A stretch of DNA of 57,207 bases from an uncultured Pelagibacteraceae bacterium (lineage in GTDB: Bacteria; Pseudomonadota; Alphaproteobacteria; Pelagibacterales; AG-422-B15). Positions 18,295-27,463 of the stretch are shown in pieces (position 1 is the first letter of the stretch; each line of letters starts with the position of its first letter). The notes beneath the pieces are model-generated. The model was not told the origin of the DNA, ran no database searches, and saw nothing but the letters and a program-made list of their open reading frames with translations. Both the position numbers and the translations under genes were made by a program. The stretch spans positions 1-57,207 of the forward strand of contig CACKBQ010000007.1 in NCBI GenBank assembly GCA_902598405.1. Reading direction: 5' to 3'.

Positions 18295-19650
18295 TTATAT
18301 TTCTTTTTTGCTTCTATCCGTGAGATTAGCATACCACAAATATAATCTTAAATACCAAAGTCTTAAAAATCCAAATGGGATTTTAGGTGAAAGGCCCTGA
18401 TAGACTTTTGAAATGTTAGTCTCTCCACTATTTGACTCGTAAATCATTTCAGCTAATTTTTTACCACAATACACAGTTGTATTATTACCATTAGCTTGAT
18501 AGCCGTATGAAAAATATACAGACTTATCTTCTTCTAATGCACCAAATGCCGGAACAAAGTCACGTGTCATAACAACGGTGCCTCTCCAATAATGATCAAT
18601 ATCGACCTCGTCCCAATTTGGGAATACCCCGCGAAATTTTTTTGTCATGAATTCTTGCATTCTCTCTGCGCTCTTTTCATCACCGTAGGTGTCACCTCTT
18701 GTTCCAAATAACATCCTGTTTGAAGGCATTCTTCTATAGTAATACAAGATCTCTCTGGAGTTGCAGATTGGATTAAGAGTTTTATAGTTTTGTAGTTTGA
18801 ACTCATCTTCTGACATTTCTCTAGTAACAATTATATTAGATAAAACAGGCATCATTCTATTTGCAAAACTTGGATGAAGAGACTCATCTGTATATCCATT
18901 TGTTGCAACAACAACCTTATTTGCAGTAATCGATCCGCTATCTGTAATTAATTTATGTGAACCGTTTCTTTCCCATTTTTTCACTCTAGAAAAGCTATGA
19001 AGTTTTGCTCCCACATCTACAGTTGCTGATGCAAAACCATTCATAAAAGCCATTGGGTTCATTGCAAATCCTGCTTCAGTAAAAACAGCTCCAAATTGTT
19101 CTGTTGATTGATGTCCAACTTCATCAAACTCCTCTTTGGGTATCCACTTGGTGTTAATACCAAAATATTTTTTAAGATCGTTGCCCCACTCCTTTAGTTC
19201 CTCACTGCTATCAGGGTGATGAGCAACATCTAAATTGCCTGTGCCAGTTTTTTCACATTCAATATTATTTTCTGAAATAAGTGAGGATAAAAGTTCAACA
19301 CCTTCAATTTGAGAAGAAAAAAATTTCTTTGTTTCATCCAGGCCAAACTTTGCAATCAGTTGGTTGACCGATAGTTTTGTTGCGGGCAAACAACAAAAAC
19401 CAGCATTCCTTGCACTGCTTGCAAATCCAAAATGCCCTGCCTCTAGTAATCTTACGTCACCGCTGTAATTTTTTGCAATGTGATAAGCTGTACTTATTCC
19501 AGTAAAGCCGCCACCTATTACACAAACATCACAGCTTTCATCAGTTGTGAGCTTAGGATATTTGTCTTGTTCTATTTGACTGACTTTTTCCCAATAACTT
19601 TTAACTGGCTTATTAACGTCGTAAATATCTTTGTTATAAAGTTGCTTCAT
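18295..19650 (-). CDS. FAD-dependent oxidoreductase (DAO family), PuuB-like
   Basis: CDVCVIGGGFTGISTAYHIAKNY, LEAGHFGFASSARNAGF, YWRGTVVMTRDFVPAFG. Start moved from 19698 to 19650. Confidence 0.88.
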   Translation of the reverse strand: MKQLYNKDIYDVNKPVKSYWEKVSQIEQDKYPKLTTDESCDVCVIGGGFTGISTAYHIAKNYSGDVRLLEAGHFGFASSARNAGFCCLPATKLSVNQLIAKFGLDETKKFFSSQIEGVELLSSLISENNIECEKTGTGNLDVAHHPDSSEELKEWGNDLKKYFGINTKWIPKEEFDEVGHQSTEQFGAVFTEAGFAMNPMAFMNGFASATVDVGAKLHSFSRVKKWERNGSHKLITDSGSITANKVVVATNGYTDESLHPSFANRMMPVLSNIIVTREMSEDEFKLQNYKTLNPICNSREILYYYRRMPSNRMLFGTRGDTYGDEKSAERMQEFMTKKFRGVFPNWDEVDIDHYWRGTVVMTRDFVPAFGALEEDKSVYFSYGYQANGNNTTVYCGKKLAEMIYESNSGETNISKVYQGLSPKIPFGFLRLWYLRLYLWYANLTDRSKKEI

Positions 19651-19667
19651 ACTCTCTCGCTCAGAGA

Positions 19668-20906
19668 TTATGGTAACTGCATGTTGGTAAAATACCAATT
19701 ATAAAAGTAAGTTACCGCTGACTCATTTTCAGATAAAACTCCAGGTTTAAAAGACTGTGATAGAAGGCCTTCCTGGTTATTTTCAATTATTGTTGTATCA
19801 TGCGCCGTGGTAACATCCCAAATATAGCTGACTTCCTCGGGCTTAAAGTCTTTATTCTCCTCGGCTTCCTCGTTTACGAGCCATATGAGTTCCACTTCAG
19901 ACTCTAGAAGTGAGATGGGTTTAAAAATAAACATGACGCCAAAATCATTTGTGAAATAACAACAGCCAAATGGATTAAAGCTTACTTGGGTTAATCCTCC
20001 ATCAAAATCTTTAAACTGTCCCATTAGTGAAGAAGCTGGCTTTCCATCTTTGGTTTGTGATAAGTTTCCGTTTCCAATTGGAGTTCTGTCAACATATCTG
20101 TTTAATCCTTTTTTTAATCCTTCTTCTGTTTCAAGATAAACCTCAGACGGAGTACCATTTTTTCTACATTCCTCGACCCAAGGTTTAATTTTATTTAGAT
20201 ATTCATCAGTCTCTTTTTGAGGCGCAGTACCTATTCCAGCACCCATTGCGACAACCCAGTCTTTATCCTGTACTGCACAAAGCTCTGGATGTGCTGTAGG
20301 ACAGTGATAACACTCCTGAAAATTTTCAAGAACTAATTTAAAATTTGCATGAGTTGGATATTTTTTTCTTATCGCAATTTTTGACTTACTCGTCTGATGA
20401 AATTCCATCATTTCTTTTAGAGGCTCAATGAATTCATCAAAATTCATTGGTTCTTCCAATGATAAGTTAATAAATATTAATCCTTCATAAATTTTAAGAT
20501 GGCACTCTCTAAGACCCCACTCTTCTTTTTTAAAATTCTCCGGCATAAAACGTGCAGCTTTAAGCTCACCTTCTGCTGAAAAACTCCAAGCATGATAGGG
20601 ACACACTAAAAGTTTTTTTGATCCCTCTTCATCTAAACAAATTCTTGATCCTCGATGAGTACAAACATTATAAAATGCTCTTACTTCATTGTCTCTTCCT
20701 CTAATAACTATGATGGACTCCTTTTCAGCATCAAAAACAAAATAATCACCTGGATTAGGAATACGACTGATGTGATCTACCATTAACCACTGTTTGAAAT
20801 AAATTCGCTTCATCTCTTCGGAAAAAATATTCGAATCTGTATAAAAGTCTTGGGGTAAGGTTTTACCCTCCTGATAGTTTTTTAGCAGATGGTTAAACTC
20901 AAGCAT
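19668..20906 (-). CDS. Rieske non-heme iron oxygenase alpha subunit (quaternary-amine/CntA-GbcA-like)
   Basis: CTH-x17-CPYH Rieske motif; ENFQECYHCPTAH (Glu-x2-His-x4-His); C-terminal TAHDTTIIENNQEG. Confidence 0.93.
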   Translation of the reverse strand: MLEFNHLLKNYQEGKTLPQDFYTDSNIFSEEMKRIYFKQWLMVDHISRIPNPGDYFVFDAEKESIIVIRGRDNEVRAFYNVCTHRGSRICLDEEGSKKLLVCPYHAWSFSAEGELKAARFMPENFKKEEWGLRECHLKIYEGLIFINLSLEEPMNFDEFIEPLKEMMEFHQTSKSKIAIRKKYPTHANFKLVLENFQECYHCPTAHPELCAVQDKDWVVAMGAGIGTAPQKETDEYLNKIKPWVEECRKNGTPSEVYLETEEGLKKGLNRYVDRTPIGNGNLSQTKDGKPASSLMGQFKDFDGGLTQVSFNPFGCCYFTNDFGVMFIFKPISLLESEVELIWLVNEEAEENKDFKPEEVSYIWDVTTAHDTTIIENNQEGLLSQSFKPGVLSENESAVTYFYNWYFTNMQLP

Positions 20907-20910
20907 TTAT

Positions 20911-22308
20911 TTAAGATGCAGACCAAAGGCCTTCTTTCTTGATGTCGTCTGTAGCTAACTCAATTCCTTTTCTGAGTATACTTACAAGATCATCTATCTG
21001 TTCCTTAGTGATGATCAAAGAAGGAGACATGACACACGTATTAAATAGCGGTCTAACAATTAAACCAAGATTTTGACAATGAGAATTGATGCGAGAAGCG
21101 ATCTCGTATTGTAAATTCAGAGGATCTTTTTTTTCTTTACTGATTACACATTCAACAGCCGCCATTAATCCCTCGCCACGTACATCGCCAACAATCGGTA
21201 GATCAATTAATTCACTTAATTTAGATTGAAAATAGGGGCCGACTTCCTGTACATGTTCAAGGAGGTTATTTTTTTCAATATAATCAAGTGTTGCTGTTGC
21301 TGCTGCCATACTCACTGGGTGACCCGAGTCAGTAAATCCATTTGAAAATATAACTTTTTCTTTATTATCAAGTTGAGACATAAGCTTTTCAGAAATAACA
21401 ACTGCACCACAAGGTACGTATCCTGAAGTAATCCCTTTTGCTAAAAGGATGATATCAGGTTCTAAATCGAAATAATTTTCTGAAGCGAATATATGACCTA
21501 ACCTTCCAAATCCGGTTACTATCTCATCAGAAATATAAATAACATCGTACTTAGTGCAAATTTCTCTTGTCTTTTTGTGATATCCTTTAGGGGGAACAAT
21601 TACCCCACCTGATGCTAGGATTGGCTCTGCAATAAATGCTGCGACCTTATCTTGACCAAGTTCTAAAATTTTATTTTCTAACTCTTTAACTTTTAAATCA
21701 CAGAATTCTTCATCACTTAAATCATCTGGTTTTTTAAACGGATTTGGTGCAGACAAATGATGGACTAAGTTATCTGCAAAATCAAAGTTGTTTTTATCTC
21801 TTTCTTTACCTGAGCATGAAGCCCCTAAAAATGTACTACCGTGATATGCATCATGACGTGAGATAATTTGTTTCTTATCTCTTAACCCACGAACATTATT
21901 ATAAAACATTACAAATCTTAATGCAGAGTCTACCGCTGAAGATCCTCCGGACGTGAAAAAAACTCTTTTAAGATCACCGGGCGCATATTTAACAAGTCGT
22001 GAAGCATAGTTATATGCAATCTCAGTGGACTCCGTGAATGGGCTGGCGTAGGGCATTTTTGTAATCTGATTATAAACAGCATCAGCAATTTCTTTTACGC
22101 CATGTCCTACGTTAACATTCCACATTCCTCCAGGACCATCAATAAGCTGTCTTCCTGTTTGATCGTAAAGATAAATTCCTTTTGACTTATCAATGAATGT
22201 CCTACTGTCTTCACCGCGATACTCAAGATACTGCCATGGGTATAGAATTCTATCGTCGAGAGTATTAAGGAGATCTTTTTTTTCGGGAATCGGAGTTGAT
22301 TTGGGCAT
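20911..22308 (-). CDS. Class III PLP-dependent aminotransferase
   Basis: FTSGGSSAVDSALRF, ISDEIVTGFGRLG, ILLAKGITSGYVPCGA (PLP lysine). Confidence 0.93.
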   Translation of the reverse strand: MPKSTPIPEKKDLLNTLDDRILYPWQYLEYRGEDSRTFIDKSKGIYLYDQTGRQLIDGPGGMWNVNVGHGVKEIADAVYNQITKMPYASPFTESTEIAYNYASRLVKYAPGDLKRVFFTSGGSSAVDSALRFVMFYNNVRGLRDKKQIISRHDAYHGSTFLGASCSGKERDKNNFDFADNLVHHLSAPNPFKKPDDLSDEEFCDLKVKELENKILELGQDKVAAFIAEPILASGGVIVPPKGYHKKTREICTKYDVIYISDEIVTGFGRLGHIFASENYFDLEPDIILLAKGITSGYVPCGAVVISEKLMSQLDNKEKVIFSNGFTDSGHPVSMAAATATLDYIEKNNLLEHVQEVGPYFQSKLSELIDLPIVGDVRGEGLMAAVECVISKEKKDPLNLQYEIASRINSHCQNLGLIVRPLFNTCVMSPSLIITKEQIDDLVSILRKGIELATDDIKKEGLWSAS

Positions 22309-22326
22309 ATTGAAGTATAGCCTATA

Positions 22327-22342
22327 TTGAACAGCTGTTCAA
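22327..22342. promoter_or_regulatory. Candidate TetR-family operator upstream of the aminotransferase
   Basis: Perfect 16-bp palindrome TTGAACAGCTGTTCAA, 19 bp upstream of the minus-strand start codon. Confidence 0.6.
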
Positions 22343-22375
22343 TAATTGAATTTTAAAAAAACAGCCTATTTTTGG

Positions 22376-23575
22376 CTATTCATAAAGGTCTGCAGGTACT
22401 TTATTACGTCTTTCAGGGCTAAAAAATTGTCTTTTTACAACCTTACACTTTGCCCATATTTTTTTATATTCCAATTCCTCTGGGTGATAAATTTCTGCAA
22501 AAATATTTTCTTTAATCTTAATTCCATATGGACGCTTTAGAGACGCAAGTGCAACGTTTCTTTTCATAGTAGGTGACCACATTGCTGCCGTAACAATGCC
22601 TATATCTTCTTTTTTTTCATTATAAATCACAGAGCCTACTGCGGGCTTATCGCCATCTATGTCTAGTCCAACTAAACATCTTTCAGAATTACCTGTCTCT
22701 TTTTCTTTCTTTAAAGCGCGTTTACCGACAAAGTAACTTTCTTTATTGAGATGAACAAGCCAACCCATTCCAATTTCATACGGTGAACGCATTCTCACTG
22801 GCCTTAGGGAGTCTTCAGCTGCCATAAAATCAGTATTGGTTTGAATAAAGCCAGCTTCAATCCTTGTCATCTCAAGAGCATGCATGCCAAAAGGTCTTAT
22901 CTTTAATTCTTTTCCAGCTTCCATGATACTATCCCACATGTTTTCTGCATTAGCTGGATCAGTCCATAATTCATATCCTAAATCACCTGTGAAGCCTGTT
23001 CGTGAGATCAAAACATCATATCCATTAATATTATATTGTTTCATTCCAAATGGTTTTAATAATTCAAGATCATCTGCTCCATAGTTTTTTAGTGTTGAAC
23101 AAGAAGTAGGTCCTTGGATTGCTAATGCAGCCGTTGTGTCTGTTGCATCCTCAAAAGAAACATCAAAACCTTCAGCAGAGTCATGTAGCCAATTATAGAT
23201 CTTTACTGCACAGCAAAGCATGAATTTTGTATTCGAAAATTTAAATATGGTACCATCGTCCATCACTTTACCATCTTCATTACACCAAATTATGTATGCT
23301 ACTGTATTGTCTTCCATCTGTGATAAATCTCTTGTTACAAGATAATCAACAAATTTATTAGCATCGCTGCCATTGATCATATATTTACACATAGGTGTGA
23401 GATCCATAACTGAGGTGCCATTTCTAGCAGCAGTATATTCCAACTCAGTTGTTGAGTATTCTGTGGGTACGGTAAAACCGTTCCAGTTATAATATTTATT
23501 TGTTCTTGAAGCTAAGCTTGTTCTAGAGTGAAAAGGGGTTTTTTTAAGTGCTGTAAATCTTAAATCTCTATTCAT
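22376..23575 (-). CDS. GcvT/aminomethyltransferase-family protein
   Basis: NGTSVMDLTPMCKYMINGSDANKFVDYLVTRDL, ISRTGFTGDLGYELW, ALEMTRIEAGF. Start corrected to 23575 (MNRDLRF). Confidence 0.92.
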   Translation of the reverse strand: MNRDLRFTALKKTPFHSRTSLASRTNKYYNWNGFTVPTEYSTTELEYTAARNGTSVMDLTPMCKYMINGSDANKFVDYLVTRDLSQMEDNTVAYIIWCNEDGKVMDDGTIFKFSNTKFMLCCAVKIYNWLHDSAEGFDVSFEDATDTTAALAIQGPTSCSTLKNYGADDLELLKPFGMKQYNINGYDVLISRTGFTGDLGYELWTDPANAENMWDSIMEAGKELKIRPFGMHALEMTRIEAGFIQTNTDFMAAEDSLRPVRMRSPYEIGMGWLVHLNKESYFVGKRALKKEKETGNSERCLVGLDIDGDKPAVGSVIYNEKKEDIGIVTAAMWSPTMKRNVALASLKRPYGIKIKENIFAEIYHPEELEYKKIWAKCKVVKRQFFSPERRNKVPADLYE

Positions 23576-23577
23576 AT

Positions 23578-25089
23578 TTATGCGTCCTCCAAGATAGCTT
23601 GAGCTGCATTTTTTCCTGGAATTCCAGTTAAGCCTCCACCCGGATGAGTACCCGCACCACACATATATAGTCCGTCAAGATGGGTTCTATATTGTGATGC
23701 CCCAGGAATTGGTCTGAGCATAAAAAGCTGATCGATTTGGATTTCTCCATGATGCCAATGTCCGCCTGAGACATAAAAATTTTTCTCTATGTCGTCGGGA
23801 GTAACAATTGTTTTAGTCTCTATACAGCTTTGAATATCAGGTGCATATTTCCCTATTAATTTTATAACGGCATCTACATAGTTATCTTTAATTTTATCCC
23901 AACCCTCCTGCGCACCGTAGGAAGCATATTGAACTTGAATATCTAATACAGGATTACTCTGGTCAGAATTTTTTAGTTTCATTTCTAAAATAGGTTCCAT
24001 AGAAAGTTTATCAAACTTACTTGGATTAAATGCCTCTTCTATATAATCAATTGAAGGAGCAATTACCATTCTACTCTCTAAATCATTTTTATCGCAGTTA
24101 ATAAATTCAGGTTGTTTATTGAGACTTAATGATAATTTTGCAACTTTTCCTTTTGATCGATGATGTTTGATTCTTCTTTTCACATCAGTGTCTAAATTCT
24201 CAGTTCCTAAAAGACAGAAATAAGTCGATCTTGGATCTGCATTAGAAATAATTTTTTTTGCATAAATTTTTTCACCGCTATGAAGTTCAACTCCTATTGC
24301 TTTATCATTTTCAGTAATGCATCTTTTAACCGATGAAGACGTTTTAATTTCAACTTTATTTTTATTACTGATATCTAACAAAGTATCTACAAAAGCTTTA
24401 CTGCCACCATCAATTTCATATATTCCCCCAAAGATTGAGTTGTCATGTGTGGCCATGCGATAAAGTAGATTAATTAATGAACCGGGTGATCTTGGGCCCA
24501 AGTTAGAACCAAGCACCGCGTCATGGGCGATTAGGCCTTGCAAAAGAGTATTTTCAAAATTGTCTTCCAATTCGTCCGCAATATTAAGCCCTATCATTCT
24601 TGCAAACTCATTAAATTTTTTCTTTCCAAGCATTCGAACATTCATGCCTAGTTTGAATAATTTAAAATAATCAGAGAAAGTATTGTTCATGACCCTTGGT
24701 GGTGAAGCCATCATGAAAGAACCTAAAGCCTTTGAAAAGGAAGACATTTTATCATGAAATTCTACATATCTGTCTGCATCCTTCGAAGAGAAACCAGAAA
24801 TAACTTTATGGTCAATATGTTGGTTTCCAACTAGGCGAATATGTTGACCAGACTCTGACAGTGCGATCGTAGACTTTGCTTTATACTTTACTGGCAGTCC
24901 ACCAAGAGAGCTTGATACGCTCAGCGGTATCTGAGGAACGAAGTTAGTTATACTTTCTTCAACAAGTCCCCCGCAATTCTCACGTGCCTCACAAATCAGA
25001 ACTTTACGGTTTTTTTTTGCGAGAATATTAGCGCAAACAAGACCGTTATGGCCTGCGCCAATAACTATTACGTCATAATTGTCTGACAT
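23578..25089 (-). CDS. CrtI/phytoene-desaturase-like FAD/NAD(P) oxidoreductase
   Basis: DVIVIGAGHNGLVCANILAKKNRKVLICEA; C-terminal YMCGAGTHPGGGLTGIPGKNAA. Confidence 0.88.
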   Translation of the reverse strand: MSDNYDVIVIGAGHNGLVCANILAKKNRKVLICEARENCGGLVEESITNFVPQIPLSVSSSLGGLPVKYKAKSTIALSESGQHIRLVGNQHIDHKVISGFSSKDADRYVEFHDKMSSFSKALGSFMMASPPRVMNNTFSDYFKLFKLGMNVRMLGKKKFNEFARMIGLNIADELEDNFENTLLQGLIAHDAVLGSNLGPRSPGSLINLLYRMATHDNSIFGGIYEIDGGSKAFVDTLLDISNKNKVEIKTSSSVKRCITENDKAIGVELHSGEKIYAKKIISNADPRSTYFCLLGTENLDTDVKRRIKHHRSKGKVAKLSLSLNKQPEFINCDKNDLESRMVIAPSIDYIEEAFNPSKFDKLSMEPILEMKLKNSDQSNPVLDIQVQYASYGAQEGWDKIKDNYVDAVIKLIGKYAPDIQSCIETKTIVTPDDIEKNFYVSGGHWHHGEIQIDQLFMLRPIPGASQYRTHLDGLYMCGAGTHPGGGLTGIPGKNAAQAILEDA

Positions 25090-26717
25090 TAATAATAATT
25101 ACCTGTTTGAGGAATATTCATATCAATTAGAACCTCCCTTGCAGCATTCGCTCCTGGTGCACCCATAACTCCACCACCTGGATGAGTTGATGAACTGCAC
25201 ATATACATATTTTTAAGTGGTGTTCTGTACTGTGCATAGCCAGGCACAGGTCTATTAAACATGAGTTGATCCATTGTTAATTCACCTTGAAAGATGTTTC
25301 CTTCTGTCAATCCCACTTCATTGTCTAATTCTAATGGAGTACGAACTTCGTAGTGGTTAATTAAATCTTTAAAATTAGGAGAAAACTCAGCAATACAATC
25401 AACAATATGTCTTCCAAATTCTTGCTTTCTTTCTTCATTCCATCCGCCGTTTGCAAGATTGAATGGAACATATTGAATAAAGACAGACATATAATGCTTT
25501 CCCGGTGCTGCCATTGTTGGATCGCTTTTAGAAGGAATACACATATCTACATAAGGATTTCTTGACCATTCACCTCGTTTCCAATCGTCATAGGCTCCTT
25601 CCATTTCTTCAATAGTTTCTGTGAAGTGCATATCACCTCCACCACCTGGATCACCCTCTGGAATACATGGGAATTCAGGAAGGCCGTCTAGGGCAATATT
25701 AAGTTTTCCCGATGAGCCTCTAATTTTAAAGTTTTTTACTCTTTCAACAAATTCACCAGGTAAAGAGCTTTCTTCAGTAATTTTTAAGAATGTTCTTTTA
25801 ACATCTAAGTTAGATACAATTTTTTTTGCGTAATATTCATCACCTTTTTTGGTAGCAACTCCAATCGCACGACCATTTTTAGTAATGACATTAACGACTT
25901 CATTATCTGGTTTTACTTCACCACCGTGAGCGTTGAGGCAGCCTGTCATTGCTTTTGTAATAGAGCCCATACCTCCTCTTGAATATCCCCACGCTCCAAC
26001 TGAACCATCTACTTCTCCCATATAATGGTGCAGTAATACGTAAGCAGAGCCAGGTGAGCAAGGACCAAGAGCAGTTCCAATAATTGCACTTCCAGCTAAG
26101 TGTGCTTTTGTAATATCGCTTTCAAAATATTCATCTAAATAGTCTCTGATGCTCATTGTATAAAACCGAATAGTGTCATAAATTTCTTTTTCACCAAGTC
26201 CACCTAACTCGTCTTTAGCTGCAAAATGTTTTGCAAACTCCAGGGCGCCAAATAAATCTTTTGGTTTAAAAGAAGTTAAATCAGGCGGTGTCATTTTTAA
26301 TAGCGGTTTGATAATTTTGCATTGCCTCAAGACATCACGACTGTACCTTTCATAGGCCTCCGCATCTTTGTGAGAATGTCTTCTGATAGAATTGATCGTC
26401 ATATCATGATCATGATAGTGGGCATAGTAGTCCCCATTTCTCATCATTGTTGCGCTACCTTCGTAAGGAATAATTTGTAAACCATATTTGTAGAGTTCAA
26501 GATCACGCATGATCTCAGGTCTTAGTAAGCTGCAAACATATGAACAGTTAGAATATTTCCATCCAGGATAGAGCTCGCGACTAACAGCAGCCCCTCCAAT
26601 CCATTCATTTTTTTCTAGAACAACAACATCTAGTCCTGCCTTCGCCATATAACTAGCAGCGGTCAAACCATTATGACCCGCTCCAATTACGATTACATCG
26701 TGTGTATTTTTTGCCAT
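25089..26717 (-). CDS. CrtI/phytoene-desaturase-like FAD/NAD(P) oxidoreductase, tandem paralogue
   Basis: DVIVIGAGHNGLTAASYMAKAGLDVVVLEK; C-terminal YMCSSSTHPGGGVMGAPGANAA. Confidence 0.9.
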   Translation of the reverse strand: MAKNTHDVIVIGAGHNGLTAASYMAKAGLDVVVLEKNEWIGGAAVSRELYPGWKYSNCSYVCSLLRPEIMRDLELYKYGLQIIPYEGSATMMRNGDYYAHYHDHDMTINSIRRHSHKDAEAYERYSRDVLRQCKIIKPLLKMTPPDLTSFKPKDLFGALEFAKHFAAKDELGGLGEKEIYDTIRFYTMSIRDYLDEYFESDITKAHLAGSAIIGTALGPCSPGSAYVLLHHYMGEVDGSVGAWGYSRGGMGSITKAMTGCLNAHGGEVKPDNEVVNVITKNGRAIGVATKKGDEYYAKKIVSNLDVKRTFLKITEESSLPGEFVERVKNFKIRGSSGKLNIALDGLPEFPCIPEGDPGGGGDMHFTETIEEMEGAYDDWKRGEWSRNPYVDMCIPSKSDPTMAAPGKHYMSVFIQYVPFNLANGGWNEERKQEFGRHIVDCIAEFSPNFKDLINHYEVRTPLELDNEVGLTEGNIFQGELTMDQLMFNRPVPGYAQYRTPLKNMYMCSSSTHPGGGVMGAPGANAAREVLIDMNIPQTGNYY

Positions 26718-26752
26718 AAAATAAAGAATATTTAGGAATCATGATAATAAAA

Positions 26753-26770
26753 ATTGAATGATTATTCAAT
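26753..26770. promoter_or_regulatory. Candidate TetR-family operator in the divergent promoter
   Basis: ATTGAAT-GATT-ATTCAAT inverted repeat between divergent CDS 26717 (-) and the TetR gene (+). Confidence 0.6.
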
Positions 26771-26800
26771 ACAAAACTATCTTTAATAGTTATCTTTGTG

Positions 26801-26816
26801 TATTGTTTATTCAATA
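26801..26816. promoter_or_regulatory. Second operator-like dyad adjoining the TetR start
   Basis: TATTG-TTTATT-CAATA inverted repeat sharing the (A)TTG/CAA(T) ends. Confidence 0.35.
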
Positions 26817-27463
26817 TGATGAAGGCTTTAGTTAATAAAAAATCTTCAGAACAGGCCAGTGAAACTGAGATTTCTGTTAATCATCAAAAGTTGATTGACG
26901 CTACGATAGAAACAATTGCAAAAAGAGGCCTAGCGGATACTACGATTGCTCATGTAGCAAAAAGAGCTAAAGTTTCTCAAGGTTACGCAAACTTTAGATT
27001 TAAGTCGAAAGATAATTTATTAATAAGTTCGCTGCAGTATTTATCTGATGAATACAAAAAGTCATGGCAAAAGATTTTTGAGGAAAAGAACATAGATCCA
27101 ATTGATAGAATAATACGTATAATTCAAAATGATTTCAGCTCAAAAATTGCCAACAGAAATAAAATTTCAGTATGGATTGCGTTTTATAGTGAGGTGAAAT
27201 TTAGACCTTCTTATTTAGCGATTTGTCAAAGACAAGATGAAATTTATTCTCAACAAATGGAAAAGTTAGTAAGTGAAATTAATAAGATTGCTAATCAAAA
27301 GGAATTTACTCCAAAAGAAGTAAGTGAAACCTATCATTCCATGGTTGATGGTTTGTGGCAGCGAATATTGTTTGATCCAAAGATATACACAAATGAATTT
27401 TGTAAAAATTTAGTGCTTAAATATTTTAAAAGCATCTATGTTAATGAAGATAGGTTTGCATGA
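26816..27463 (+). CDS. TetR/AcrR-family transcriptional regulator (BetI-like)
   Basis: N-terminal HTH TIAHVAKRAKVSQGYANFRFKSKDNLL. The 26798 ATG lies in promoter/operator sequence, so 26816 or 26819 is preferred. Confidence 0.88.
   Translation: MMKALVNKKSSEQASETEISVNHQKLIDATIETIAKRGLADTTIAHVAKRAKVSQGYANFRFKSKDNLLISSLQYLSDEYKKSWQKIFEEKNIDPIDRIIRIIQNDFSSKIANRNKISVWIAFYSEVKFRPSYLAICQRQDEIYSQQMEKLVSEINKIANQKEFTPKEVSETYHSMVDGLWQRILFDPKIYTNEFCKNLVLKYFKSIYVNEDRFA

Noticed and set aside
23576-23662. N-terminal extension of the GcvT-like ORF (MWCGYSSGWRLNWNSRKKC...)
   Set aside because: Out-of-frame reading of the 3' end of the upstream oxidoreductase; true start most likely 23575.
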